64,000 nucleotides of DNA from an uncultured Lachnospiraceae bacterium (GCA_946632055.1 CAMPAR010000004.1:1-64000); one strand, 5' to 3'. Positions 1 through 9,512 are shown, counted from the first letter of the stretch. Notes: generated from the sequence alone by a model not told the origin. Made by a program: numbers and translations.

Positions 1-51
1 TCGGGGACAGGTTCCAAATGACTAATTTAGTCATTTGGAACCTGTCCCCGA
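1..51. repeat. Near-perfect palindrome of the GGGGACAGG...CCTGTCCCC family
   Basis: TCGGGGACAGGTTCCAAATGACTAA-T-TTAGTCATTTGGAACCTGTCCCCGA reads as its own reverse complement. Related elements occur at 31870-31929 and 54485-54533. Confidence 0.9.
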
Positions 52-107
52 AAGGCCAAGGGGTGTTTATTTGGAATAAACTGTTGACAGAAAAGGGAAT
101 CTATGCT

Positions 108-488
108 ATGCCGAATTATGAACCGAACTTTTACAATAATCAGACGGCAGGGATGCAGGCCAAGGCAAGACATACCGTGGATAAAACCGGCGGAGATCCT
201 TCGAATTTTGTGCTGTACAAGGGGAAAAGGTTTCCGGTCGCCGGGGCGGATTTTCTGGTGATTCTGCAGGGGAAGAGCTATGCGGCGATCGATGCGCCGA
301 AGATTCCGAAGAATGGCAGACAGGTGACGGAGGTTCGTCTCCTGAAGGAGGGAGAGACGGATTATTCAGATGCTTCCGGGATTTCCGGGCCGTCGCTTCC
401 GGTATATCGCCGGTTCCTGCAGTATTATATTGCGGATCCGCAGGATGCTTCCTGCATGCGGCCGATCTGCCGTATTAAAAACTGGTAA
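108..488 (+). CDS. Hypothetical protein, distant paralog of 27497-27913
   Basis: In-frame ATG at 108 preceded by AAAAGGG. Shares the pattern NFVLYKGKRFPV..FLVILQGKSYAAI with NYVLYQKKRYPL..CFVMYRRKFYAVL in the second ORF. Confidence 0.6.
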   Translation: MPNYEPNFYNNQTAGMQAKARHTVDKTGGDPSNFVLYKGKRFPVAGADFLVILQGKSYAAIDAPKIPKNGRQVTEVRLLKEGETDYSDASGISGPSLPVYRRFLQYYIADPQDASCMRPICRIKNW

Positions 489-513
489 ATAATACTGCCC
501 ACCTTATTGCAGA

Positions 514-543
514 CAGGCCCCGCGGCTTTCGCCGCGGGGCCTG
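514..543. terminator. Strong GC hairpin between convergent genes
   Basis: CAGGCCCCGCGGC-TTTC-GCCGCGGGGCCTG. Confidence 0.75.
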
Positions 544-547
544 TTCA

Positions 548-1024
548 TTAGCCTTCGATGGAGATCGTCTTCTTTTCTTCGATCTTCGGCTGTTCCACTT
601 TCTTGGCGATATCGAGGCTCAGCACGCCTTCCTTGAAGGCCGCCTTGATATCCTCTTCGGTCACGTCCTCGCCGACATAGAACGAACGCTGGCAGGTGCC
701 GACATAACGCTCCTTGCGGATATACTTGCCTTCCTTCTTTTCCTCGTTCTCCTCGTGCTTCTCGGCCGCGACAGTCAGGTATCCGTTCTCCAGCGTCACC
801 TGTACGTCATCCTTGCTGAAGCCCGGCAGATCCATATCCACGATATAGGCCTTGTCGGTTTCGCGCACATCGGTCTTCATCAGCGCCTGGCCCTGATGAC
901 CGTAGAACTTACGCTCCGGACGAGCGGGTCTTGCTTCATTTCTCTGTACTCTTCTCTCTTCCGGGAAGGGGAATCCGAAAAATCCATCAAATAAATCATC
1001 GTTAAAAATACTCGGGAATAACAT
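548..1024 (-). CDS. Hsp20/alpha-crystallin family small heat shock protein
   Basis: Alpha-crystallin domain pattern: VDMDLPGFSKDDVQVTLENGYLTVAAEK...AAFKEGVLSLDIAKK. Confidence 0.95.
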   Translation of the reverse strand: MLFPSIFNDDLFDGFFGFPFPEERRVQRNEARPARPERKFYGHQGQALMKTDVRETDKAYIVDMDLPGFSKDDVQVTLENGYLTVAAEKHEENEEKKEGKYIRKERYVGTCQRSFYVGEDVTEEDIKAAFKEGVLSLDIAKKVEQPKIEEKKTISIEG

Positions 1025-1138
1025 GGTAAAATCCTCCTTTAGAATGTATTTGCTGCTCCATTGTTTCCTGGAGCGCTGTCTTGTAAATTCTTCCGTGATG
1101 CATTTCCCTCATCACGTGGAGCATTATACCACCCATTG

Positions 1139-1165
1139 TTAGCACTGTCAAGAGGTGAGTGCTAA
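1139..1165. promoter_or_regulatory. CIRCE-like HrcA operator upstream of hsp20
   Basis: TTAGCACTG-N9-GAGTGCTAA, one mismatch to the consensus TTAGCACTC-N9-GAGTGCTAA. Confidence 0.88.
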
Positions 1166-1195
1166 ATCTTTTGTGAAGCTTCTGTGCACTTGGCT

Positions 1196-2560
1196 TTACC
1201 GGAATTTCTTCTTTGGCGTGACGGCCTTCGCGGTAATCACGATGAAGAGAATCATGACGACAAGAAGCCCGAAAAGCGCTGTAATGAGCCATCCGTCGAG
1301 GGCCGCCATCGGCTCGGTCGGGCTGACTTTTAAGGGCTCTTCTTCCTTCTGTAGGAAAATGCCGCCCTCTTTCCCGGTGTCTTCCTCCGAGAGCTGCACG
1401 GACCCGAGCGGATAGTCCCGATAGACATAGGTGATCCGCTTTCCGTCCGGCACATCTTCCATCCGCTTCTCCAGCATGTCAAAGGTGATCGTGTCCGGGA
1501 GAAGAATCGTCCCGCCCTCTTCAAGCGTAAGAAGCGGAACCTCCGGCGTGGGGATCGCGAGCGGCGAAGAGGTGAAGGCCGCGTTCATATTCAGGGAGGA
1601 ATCCAGCTCGCCCGGCAGCACCTGATGGAAATAGTTGAAGCCGTAGTCGAGGAGCGACTGCGTCGAGGTATACTGCGCGCCGTTCTCGCAGCCCATGACG
1701 ACCGCAACGAGATGCATACCGTCCCGCTCGGCGTAGCTCACCAGGTTATAGCCGGAGACCTCGGTGTGTCCGGTTTTTCCGCAGACCACATCCGGATTAT
1801 AGAATTCCGAGGAAGAACGGATCATCTGGTCCGTATTCGTCATCGGAATGTCCTTGTTCAGCAGCTCGTCCGCGTGATGAACATAGGAGGGCGTCGACGC
1901 GATGTCGAGGAATGTCGTATTCCGGATGCAGGCCTGCATCATCAGCGCAAGGTCATAGGCGCAGGTATAGTGGGCGTCGTCGTGCAGGCCGTTCGCGTTG
2001 GCGAAGGCGGTGTTGACCGCACCGAGCTGATAGGCCCGCTCGTTCATTTTCACCACAAACTCCCCGATCGTCCCAGACTGATGAATCGCAAGCGCGTTCG
2101 CGACCTCATTCGCCGAGGGGAGAAGAAGTCCGTACAGGCACTCCCTAAGCACCATCTGCTCTCCGCGCCGCATACCGATATGGCTCGATCCGGAAGGAAT
2201 GTCCACGGCGGCGAAGGGGAAGTCCACGATATCGGAAAGCGAACAGTTCTCCAGTGTGAGAAGCGCCGTCATCAGCTTCGTCGTCGAGGCCGGATACATC
2301 GCCCTCGTCGCGTCCTTCGCGTAAAGGATTTCCCCGGAATCCGCATCCATGAGAACCGCCGTCGACGCCCCGATCGCCGGGGGCTTCGGCCATTCCGCAG
2401 GGATCGACGCGATCATACCGTCCACCTCGTCCTTCGTCACGGCAGACGCCGAAAAGCTGCCGGAAAGGAAACAAACGGCAGCTGCGAGCATCATGGCAAT
2501 GAATTGAAACAGACGGGGGCGCTTTTTGCAGGCCTCCGTCCGTCCGGTCCGCTTACTCAA
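1196..2560 (-). CDS. D-alanyl-D-alanine carboxypeptidase (low-molecular-weight PBP)
   Basis: Signal peptide, STTK (SxxK), SAN and KTG motifs, C-terminal TM anchor. Confidence 0.92.
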   Translation of the reverse strand: MSKRTGRTEACKKRPRLFQFIAMMLAAAVCFLSGSFSASAVTKDEVDGMIASIPAEWPKPPAIGASTAVLMDADSGEILYAKDATRAMYPASTTKLMTALLTLENCSLSDIVDFPFAAVDIPSGSSHIGMRRGEQMVLRECLYGLLLPSANEVANALAIHQSGTIGEFVVKMNERAYQLGAVNTAFANANGLHDDAHYTCAYDLALMMQACIRNTTFLDIASTPSYVHHADELLNKDIPMTNTDQMIRSSSEFYNPDVVCGKTGHTEVSGYNLVSYAERDGMHLVAVVMGCENGAQYTSTQSLLDYGFNYFHQVLPGELDSSLNMNAAFTSSPLAIPTPEVPLLTLEEGGTILLPDTITFDMLEKRMEDVPDGKRITYVYRDYPLGSVQLSEEDTGKEGGIFLQKEEEPLKVSPTEPMAALDGWLITALFGLLVVMILFIVITAKAVTPKKKFR

Positions 2561-3011
2561 AGCATTCCACCGGAATCTTGAAGCAGACTTTCTTCACATA
2601 GGCGTGTGCGCCGTCTGCAGAAAGACCCGGCATGTGAGCGTCCTCCGGGAAGAGGTAGAACGCGTCGGCAGTGTTCAGAAGCACGCAGTCCGAAGCCTCG
2701 CCCTTACAGGCCACGAAGTCGCGGTTCTCGTCGTAGGACAGCACTTCCATCGCCGAAAGGTCCGCAAGCTTAATCGCCTCCTCACCGACAAGCGCCACCT
2801 GCAGGTCCACATACTTCCGGTGCGCTTCCCACTTGGCCGCTTCCACGTCCTTCGTGTTTCCTTCCGAAGCGATGAAGTAGATGCCGGAACCGTCTTCCGT
2901 GTAGTGCTTTCCGATCGACGTTTCCTTTCCGCCCTCCGCTTCCAGGAAGGCCAGGCACTTCTTCGTCAGCTCCGAATACTTCTCCTTCTCCCTTAAAACT
3001 ACTTTTTCCAT
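2553..3011 (-). CDS. YhcH/YjgK/YiaL (DUF386) family protein
   Basis: Family-like motifs EAHRKYVDLQVAL and FYLFPEDAHMPGL. Start set at MEKVVLREK. Confidence 0.85.
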   Translation of the reverse strand: MEKVVLREKEKYSELTKKCLAFLEAEGGKETSIGKHYTEDGSGIYFIASEGNTKDVEAAKWEAHRKYVDLQVALVGEEAIKLADLSAMEVLSYDENRDFVACKGEASDCVLLNTADAFYLFPEDAHMPGLSADGAHAYVKKVCFKIPVECFE

Positions 3012-3071
3012 CTGTCTTCTCCTTTCTTTCAGCACCTTTTCGGGGACAGATTCCCGGGTCTTCAGGCACTG

Positions 3072-4298
3072 TTATGCTTTTTTCAGGGTCTGCACGTCTT
3101 CGGTGCTGCAGCCCGCTTTCGAGTAGCGCGCCTTTTCGTACAGTTCGTGATACACGCGGCGCTCGTCGCCCGCAGGAAGACCTGCCGCGTCCTCGATTTC
3201 ACTCGGCGTCATCGTTTCCTGAATATCCTTCTTCTCCTTCCGGATCCGCCTCCGGTAGGCGCGGCGGATGACCGAATTCGGCGAAGGGTCAAAGAATTCC
3301 CGCACTCTTCCGAAAATTCCGTCCGCTCCGGAAACAGACTCCCGGTCGTCCGTATCATTGATAAATTCCTCGACGTCGCCGTTTTCCTTCGCCGGGCGGT
3401 AGAAGGCCTTGACGAGGCGGTAGACGGCGTAGATGAGGCCGATGATGATGGCGGCTCCGACGATGAAGGTTATCATCACCGTCAGCGCATGATAAAAAGC
3501 TTCGAGCCACAGCGGCGTCGACGTATCCTCCGCAAACATCCCGTCCTGCGGGGCAGAAGCCGCCATGGTTTCTTCCGCGATGCTGCTCTCGGCAGCTTCC
3601 GTATCTCCTCCCCGTGACGTAATGAGCCTGATCAGCGCCAAAATTCCCTGCCAGAGCGCACGGATCGCACGGTCCAGTCCGAAAAGGGGAACCACCAGCA
3701 TCAGCACAACCGTCAGCGCAAGATAACCGAGCAGCATCAGGTTGTTCGTCCGCCCGATGGTCCTTTTCGGCACATTCGCGACGTCCCGGTTGACCTCGAG
3801 ATACCCCTCAAGGTTCGTGAAATTCATATAAACCAGCACTGCCAGGATATAGGCAAAGGCCAGATAGTAATTCACGTTCATAAGGAAGGGCTGGTTCACA
3901 GCCGTGCCAATAATATAAAGCACGGCAAAGAGCAACACCGTCGCGAAATGCGGCGAATTCAGGATCGTTCCCGCATCCCTCAGCCGTCCGGCGATCCGGA
4001 TGATCACGATGATCACCGAGAGCCCGAAGAACACAATCTTGGAAGCAAGGTCCGGTGCGAAAATCACCACCGGAATCACCGACGCGATGCAGATCAGAAG
4101 GAACAGGCCGATCCCGCTGATCTTCTCCTCCGCGAGCGCAGAAACCAGATAGGGGATCAGCACGAGAAGCCCGTACAGAAAATAAACCTGCGCCGACAGA
4201 CCGAAAAATCCCAGGATCAGGGCGATGCCGGAGAGCACGCCCGTCAGGATCATGGCGCCGTGAAGCTGGCGGATGACTGCGATGACGATTCTACGCAA
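3072..4298 (-). CDS. Multi-pass membrane protein encoded with DUF58 and MoxR
   Basis: Multiple hydrophobic segments; overlaps the DUF58 gene start. Confidence 0.7.
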   Translation of the reverse strand: MRRIVIAVIRQLHGAMILTGVLSGIALILGFFGLSAQVYFLYGLLVLIPYLVSALAEEKISGIGLFLLICIASVIPVVIFAPDLASKIVFFGLSVIIVIIRIAGRLRDAGTILNSPHFATVLLFAVLYIIGTAVNQPFLMNVNYYLAFAYILAVLVYMNFTNLEGYLEVNRDVANVPKRTIGRTNNLMLLGYLALTVVLMLVVPLFGLDRAIRALWQGILALIRLITSRGGDTEAAESSIAEETMAASAPQDGMFAEDTSTPLWLEAFYHALTVMITFIVGAAIIIGLIYAVYRLVKAFYRPAKENGDVEEFINDTDDRESVSGADGIFGRVREFFDPSPNSVIRRAYRRRIRKEKKDIQETMTPSEIEDAAGLPAGDERRVYHELYEKARYSKAGCSTEDVQTLKKA

Positions 4299-5418
4299 AG
4301 CCCTTCACCTCCCATCTCATGTGTGAAAACGCGAAGGAATCCTCCATCCGGGACTCCATGTTGCCATAGAGCGGCGTGACGTAAAGCGCGGAGGCGGAGG
4401 ACGCCAGCGTGGAAAAGGCCTGCTGAAGCGGCATTTTCATGCTCGGAGAGATCAGGATATATCCGGCCTGCTCGAAATCCGGCTCCTGAAGCCAGCCTTC
4501 GACGATCCCGGCGAAATCTCTCTTCTCCGGCTTCAGATCGACGCGCGCCAGCACCCGGAAAATCTCCTCTGTCTGTGTGGCGCCGCGCGCCTCCATCCGC
4601 GGGAACTCCTCATGCGTTTCCACATCGACGCCGTTCGTCACGAGCGTGACCGGGTATCCGGCCGCGAGGAGCCGCTCGGAAAGGCTGGCCGCAAGCCGCA
4701 TGCTTTCCTCGTGAAGCGGTCCGTGGTGGATGACGGTCTCGTCCTCCAGATTGAGGAAGATCACGATCCGCCGCGTTGTGGTGGAATTGTACTGATTGAC
4801 CATGAGAGAGCCCGTCCGGGCGCTCGCCTTCCAGTTGATGGTATTCATCGGATCCGAAATGGTGTATTCCCGGATGCCGCGGAATTCAAAGGGATCCGGC
4901 AGGATAAAGTTCCGGGTGGCCATGTCGCCGATGAGCTTGCGGAGCGGCTGATCAAAGGCTGAGGTGTTGACAAGCCTCGGGTAGACGTAGAACTCCGTAT
5001 CCTGCGGAAAAGACCGCACCATATGGGTCGAATAAAACAGATCCTCCGCCACAAGGTCCGCCGAGCGCACGGGATAATAGCCCCGCTTCAGGGCCTGAAA
5101 CTCGAGCCGCCTCGTCACACGCTGATAGAAGAGGATGGAGAAAATATCATTCTTGTAATTCCGGTCCGAGGTGCTGACATTGTCCGTATTCCGGAAGGCA
5201 ATCCCGGAGCCGCACTCAAATTTGGCATGCAGGAACGGAAGCGGCAGGAAATTGCGGTTTTCCAGACGCTCCTCCAGGATGCCCGTCCCGCCTTCATGCG
5301 CCGAATGCGACAGAAAGCGGATGCGGATTTTGAGCCCCTTATCCCACAGTTTCTTATACAGCAGCCGCTGCAGCACGTAGAGAAGGAGCACGGAAAGGAC
5401 GACGATGACCAGTACCAT
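4291..5418 (-). CDS. DUF58 domain-containing protein
   Basis: Contains FRGIREYTISDPMNTINWKASARTGSLMVNQY, characteristic of DUF58. Confidence 0.9.
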   Translation of the reverse strand: MVLVIVVLSVLLLYVLQRLLYKKLWDKGLKIRIRFLSHSAHEGGTGILEERLENRNFLPLPFLHAKFECGSGIAFRNTDNVSTSDRNYKNDIFSILFYQRVTRRLEFQALKRGYYPVRSADLVAEDLFYSTHMVRSFPQDTEFYVYPRLVNTSAFDQPLRKLIGDMATRNFILPDPFEFRGIREYTISDPMNTINWKASARTGSLMVNQYNSTTTRRIVIFLNLEDETVIHHGPLHEESMRLAASLSERLLAAGYPVTLVTNGVDVETHEEFPRMEARGATQTEEIFRVLARVDLKPEKRDFAGIVEGWLQEPDFEQAGYILISPSMKMPLQQAFSTLASSASALYVTPLYGNMESRMEDSFAFSHMRWEVKGFA

Positions 5419-5424
5419 GATGCC

Positions 5425-6363
5425 TTATTTTTCCCAGTTTTCTGTCGGAACCGGGACCGATGCGAGAATCCCTTCAATCGCTTCCCTGTCGGCGTTTCCG
5501 GCGCCGCCGATATGCGACAGCACCAGACGGTGCGCGAGAACCGGCACCGCCACGGCCTTCACATCCTCCGGAACCGCGTAGTCCCGGCCCTCGATGTAGG
5601 CGTAGCTCTGCGCCGCATGCAGGAGCGCAATCGAACCTCTCGGGCTGACCCCGGTGATCATGCCGCTCCGCTCCCGGCTTTCCTGCGCGATCGACGCAAT
5701 GTAGTCAACGAGAAGCGGATGGACATAGACCTCCCGCGCGGCCTTCGCAGCTTCGAGGATCTCCTCCCCGGACGCGACCGCGGTAAGTTCGGCCAGCGGT
5801 TCCCGCTTCATGAAGCGGTTCAGGATCTGGATCTCCTCCTCCTTCGTCGGCGTTCCCATCGACAGCTTCATGAAGAAGCGGTCCAGCTGCGCCTCCGGAA
5901 GAGGGAAGGTTCCGGTCGTTTCCACCGGGTTTTCCGTCGCGATCACAAAGAAGGGAAGCGGCAGCGCGCGGGTCTCTCCGTCAATCGTCACCTGCTTTTC
6001 CTCCATGCACTCCAGAAGCGCCGACTGGGTTCTCGGCGTCGCGCGGTTGATTTCGTCGGAAAGCAGAATGTTCGTAAAGACCGGGCCCGGCTTAAAGACG
6101 AAGTCGCTCTCCTTCTGATGGAAGAAATTGAGTCCGGTCACATCGGAGGGCAGCAGGTCCGGCGTGAACTGAATCCGCTGGAAGCTGCTGTCAATCGAAC
6201 GCGCCAGCGACTTTGCAAGCACGGTCTTGCCGGTGCCGGGCACGTCGTCGAGAAGCACGTGTCCGCCCGAAACAAGGCTCGTAAGAATCAGCCTGATCGT
6301 CTCATCCTTGCCGATGATGACCTTTTTGATGTTGTCGGTGATTTTGGAAAATAATTCGCGCAT
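5425..6363 (-). CDS. MoxR family AAA+ ATPase
   Basis: Walker A GTGKTVLAKSLA; LLSDEINRATPRTQSALLECMEEKQVTIDG. Confidence 0.95.
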   Translation of the reverse strand: MRELFSKITDNIKKVIIGKDETIRLILTSLVSGGHVLLDDVPGTGKTVLAKSLARSIDSSFQRIQFTPDLLPSDVTGLNFFHQKESDFVFKPGPVFTNILLSDEINRATPRTQSALLECMEEKQVTIDGETRALPLPFFVIATENPVETTGTFPLPEAQLDRFFMKLSMGTPTKEEEIQILNRFMKREPLAELTAVASGEEILEAAKAAREVYVHPLLVDYIASIAQESRERSGMITGVSPRGSIALLHAAQSYAYIEGRDYAVPEDVKAVAVPVLAHRLVLSHIGGAGNADREAIEGILASVPVPTENWEK

Positions 6364-6402
6364 ATGGTCTCTTCTCCTGTTGATTACAATTCAGTGATGC
6401 CC

Positions 6403-7008
6403 TCAGGCGCCGCCGAGCCGGAACACAATCCCGATGACGGCCGAAAAGGCGATGAACCAGATCGGATGCAGCTTTTTGACCTTCGGAATCCAGCGCGTCC
6501 CGACAAGCAGCACCGCCGCCAGGACGACCATCCGCCAGTCAAAGTAGAGATCGCTGAACACATGGTAAATATCATCCACGCGGAAGAAGCAGATCAGGAT
6601 GATCGACAGCCCCGCCGCCACTATCAGTCCGAGGGACGCCGGTCTCAATCCGTAAAACGCCGCGTTGACATAGCGGTTCTGACGGAACTTCGCGAGGATC
6701 GTCGCGATGATCAGGATAATGACGATCGAAGGGAAAATCAGTCCGATCGTCGCCACAAATCCGCCGAGGATTCCGCCGAAGACGCCGTGGGCGCCGTAGC
6801 CCGTCGTATAGCCGACATAGGTGCCCATATTGACGCCCAAGGGGCCAGGCGTGCTTTCCGCCACCGCGATCATGTCCGCAAGCTCCGCGGAATTGAACCA
6901 GCCCGTACGGACGGACATTTCCTGCAGGAAAGGCACCGTCGCCATCCCGCCGCCGATCGAAAAGAGGCCGGTCTTGAAGAATTCCCAGAAAAGCCGTAAG
7001 TACAGCAT
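6403..7008 (-). CDS. Chromate transporter, short-chain subunit
   Basis: FSIGGGMATVPFL...MIAVAESTPGPLGVNMGTYVGY. Confidence 0.93.
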   Translation of the reverse strand: MLYLRLFWEFFKTGLFSIGGGMATVPFLQEMSVRTGWFNSAELADMIAVAESTPGPLGVNMGTYVGYTTGYGAHGVFGGILGGFVATIGLIFPSIVIILIIATILAKFRQNRYVNAAFYGLRPASLGLIVAAGLSIILICFFRVDDIYHVFSDLYFDWRMVVLAAVLLVGTRWIPKVKKLHPIWFIAFSAVIGIVFRLGGA

Positions 7009-7605
7009 TTACCTGTCCTCCTTTTCCGTCCCGGAGGCTTTCTCCTCCGAAGAAGCCGCCTTTCCGGCCGCCCTGATCTTCTTCATCTGCAGCAGGATGC
7101 CGAGGATTCCGGCCGCCACCACATAGATGATCGGCGAGAGATTCAGGAACACGGACGCGACGAACACCGCGATGAAGATCAGCACCGTCCAGATGTCAAC
7201 CAGCGCCTTTTTCCAGAGGCTGATGATCGCGTTGATAATCAGAATGCAGACGCAGACCCGGATGCCGGCGAAGGCGTTCTGCACCCAGGCGAGGTGCGAG
7301 AAGTTGCTGATCAGGGACGCAATCACGAGGATGATCAGAATCGACGGGAACACAACCCCGAGGGTTGCGATGATGCCGCCGGCGTTCCCTTTGAATTTCT
7401 TGCCGATGAAGGTCGCCGTGTTCACCGCGATGACGCCCGGCGTGCACTGTCCGATCGCATAGTAATCCATCAGCTCTTCCTCGGTGGCCCAGTGCTTCTT
7501 TTCGACCACCTCCCGCTGCAGAATCGGCAGCATGGCGTACCCGCCGCCGAAGGTCATCACACCGACCTTCGAAAAGGTCAGAAACAGATCCAGATAAATA
7601 TTCAT
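7009..7605 (-). CDS. Chromate transporter, short-chain subunit
   Basis: FGGGYAMLPILQREVV...YAIGQCTPGVIAVNTATFIG. ATG at 7605 preceded by GGAG. Confidence 0.92.
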   Translation of the reverse strand: MNIYLDLFLTFSKVGVMTFGGGYAMLPILQREVVEKKHWATEEELMDYYAIGQCTPGVIAVNTATFIGKKFKGNAGGIIATLGVVFPSILIILVIASLISNFSHLAWVQNAFAGIRVCVCILIINAIISLWKKALVDIWTVLIFIAVFVASVFLNLSPIIYVVAAGILGILLQMKKIRAAGKAASSEEKASGTEKEDR

Positions 7606-7788
7606 GTATACTCCTGTAGAAAAACAGCTTTCCTGTTTACTATACCACGATTCCGCCCGAAAAGTAAATAGAAAGCTGCCGATTTCAGCCTCTCCTGCGG
7701 TATTTCGTCTTGTTTTCACAATTGCTTTTTGCGCGGCTCTGTGGTAAACTATACTACGCAAATAAAATCTGATGAAAGGAGCATTCTT

Positions 7789-7884
7789 ATGAGCGACGAC
7801 AGTCGAGGGCGACGATGGACAATCGATGACGGTCTAAGAGCCGCGGCCTGCGCCGGTCTTCGCTTCGCAGGGTGCTTCTCTTAA
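7789..7884 (+). CDS. Putative 31-aa leader peptide upstream of mgtE
   Basis: MSDDSRGRRWTIDDGLRAAACAGLRFAGCFS*, preceded by AAGGAG at 7-nt spacing. Overlaps extensive self-complementarity. Confidence 0.4.
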   Translation: MSDDSRGRRWTIDDGLRAAACAGLRFAGCFS

Positions 7885-7968
7885 CCGTCTCCATCTCAAG
7901 CTCATGACGGACTCCCTCCCGGAGTCCGGAGGCGAACCAGGAAATACCGCCGGCGATCCCGGCGTTTT
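7789..7968 (+). promoter_or_regulatory. Structured 5' leader of mgtE (candidate cis-regulatory RNA)
   Basis: ATGAGC 7789-7794 can pair with GCTCAT 7900-7905. GATGACGGT..AAGAG 7825-7840 can pair with CTCTTAACCGTC..ATC 7878-7895. CCTGCG/CGCAGG pair inside. GGACTCC..GGAGTCC and CGCCGG-N5-CCGGCG-TTTT follow. Confidence 0.55.
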
Positions 7969-8015
7969 CCCGCGTCTCGTCCGAAGAAGAAATGAGTCGA
8001 AGGAGGCGTTTTTTT

Positions 8016-9404
8016 ATGAATGAAGAATACGAACAGGTAAAGCAGGAACTTCTCGACCTGATCCGGCAGGATCTCTCCCGCTCGGAGCTTCGCGAAAAGC
8101 TGGCCGACTACCACGACGCGGATATCGCGGACGTGCTGTCGGAACTGGATTTTGAAGAACGGTACCGCGTGTACCGGGCGCTCGGCACCGAAAGGATTTC
8201 CGACGTCTTCTCCTATCTGGATGACGACGTCGAGGACTTCTTCCGGGAAATCGGCCTCGAGCGTTCCGCCGACATCCTCGAGGAAATGGACGCCGACGAC
8301 GCGGTCGATATCCTGGAAAAGCTGCCGGAAGAATACCGGGACATGCTCGTCCGGCGCATGGACGAGGACGCGCAGGAGGACATCCAGCTCATCACTTCCT
8401 ACGAGGATGACGAGCTCGGTTCCCTCATGACCACGAACTTCATCGTCACGAAGCGCGGTTCGTCCATCAAGCAGGCGATGAAGGACCTGATCGCCCAGTC
8501 CGATGAAAACGACAATATCACGACGATTTACGTCGAAAACGACGACGGCACCTTTTACGGCGCGATCGACCTGAAGGCGCTGATCCGCGCACGGAAGGAC
8601 ACGGACCTGGAGGACATCATCACGACCTCCTATCCGTACGTCAACGCGCACGACAAGATCTCCGAGAATATCGAGCGTCTGCGCTCCTATTCGGAGGACT
8701 CGATCCCGGTCGTGGATGACGGAAACCATATCCTCGGCGTTATCACCGCCTTCGACGTGGTGGAAGCGGTCGATGACGAACTCGGCGAAGACTACGCGAA
8801 ATTCGCAGGTCTGACCGCGGAGGAGGATCTGAACGAATCCCTCCTGCAGAGTATCAAGAAAAGAATTCCCTGGCTCGTGACGCTGCTGGCCCTCGGGCTC
8901 ATCGTCTCGACGGTCGTCGGCATCTTTGAAGGCGTCGTGCAGCGCGTGGCGCTCGTCGTCTGCTTCCAGTCGCTCGTCCTTGACATGGCCGGCAACGGCG
9001 GTACGCAGTCCCTCGCGGTGACAATCCGCGTGATTTCCGACGAAACCCTGACCTCAAAGCAGAAATTCGGGCTCGTATTCAAGGAGGCGAAGATCGGCTT
9101 TACGAACGGCCTGATCCTCGGATCGACCGCCTTCCTTCTCGTCGGCCTCTATACGATGCTCTTCAAGGGGCTTCCGGCCGGTCAGGCCTTCATGGTTTCG
9201 GCCTGCGTCGGGATCGCGCTCCTCATCGCGATGACGATCAGCTCGCTGCTCGGCACGCTGATTCCTCAGTTTTTCTACAAGATCCATATCGATCCCGCTG
9301 TGGCGTCCGGTCCGCTGATCACGACGATCAACGACCTCATCGCCGTGATTACCTATTACGGAATCGTGTGGATTCTGCTGCTGAATATCCTGCATATGGG
9401 GTGA
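8016..9404 (+). CDS. mgtE: Magnesium transporter MgtE
   Basis: MgtE N domain, CBS region and five-TM C-terminus. AAGGAGG upstream of the ATG at 8016. Confidence 0.95.
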   Translation: MNEEYEQVKQELLDLIRQDLSRSELREKLADYHDADIADVLSELDFEERYRVYRALGTERISDVFSYLDDDVEDFFREIGLERSADILEEMDADDAVDILEKLPEEYRDMLVRRMDEDAQEDIQLITSYEDDELGSLMTTNFIVTKRGSSIKQAMKDLIAQSDENDNITTIYVENDDGTFYGAIDLKALIRARKDTDLEDIITTSYPYVNAHDKISENIERLRSYSEDSIPVVDDGNHILGVITAFDVVEAVDDELGEDYAKFAGLTAEEDLNESLLQSIKKRIPWLVTLLALGLIVSTVVGIFEGVVQRVALVVCFQSLVLDMAGNGGTQSLAVTIRVISDETLTSKQKFGLVFKEAKIGFTNGLILGSTAFLLVGLYTMLFKGLPAGQAFMVSACVGIALLIAMTISSLLGTLIPQFFYKIHIDPAVASGPLITTINDLIAVITYYGIVWILLLNILHMG

Positions 9405-9413
9405 GAGGATTAC

Positions 9414-9462
9414 ACCTCATCCGTTACCTTCGGTGACAGCTTCCCCTTGAGGGAGAAGCCGA
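9414..9462. repeat. Degenerate CTCATCCG...CAGCTTCCCC-type intergenic repeat
   Basis: CACCTCATCCGTTACCTTCGGTGACAGCTTCCCCTTGAGGGAGAAGCC resembles a dispersed repeat I recall from gut Clostridia. Confidence 0.5.
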
Positions 9463-9512
9463 AAAAAAGCTCCGGCGAAGGGCGTACCGCCTTTTTCCGG
9501 AGCTTTTTTATG
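9463..9512. terminator. Intrinsic terminator
   Basis: AAAAAAGCTCCGG...CCGGAGCTTTTTT. Confidence 0.85.

Noticed and set aside
1625-2581. 318-aa plus-strand ORF
   Set aside because: Antisense to the carboxypeptidase gene; Arg/His-rich translation without domain features. The same applies to the many other antisense ORFs in the track.
3072-6363. Membrane protein/DUF58/MoxR trio as a novel system
   Set aside because: MoxR with DUF58 is a common conserved arrangement; nothing unusual seen here.
7789-7968. M-box (ykoK) Mg2+ riboswitch
   Set aside because: By-eye comparison did not find the conserved M-box core, so I did not name it; an Rfam scan would decide.
7902-8729. 275-aa minus-strand ORF over the mgtE 5' region
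   Set aside because: Antisense shadow of mgtE.
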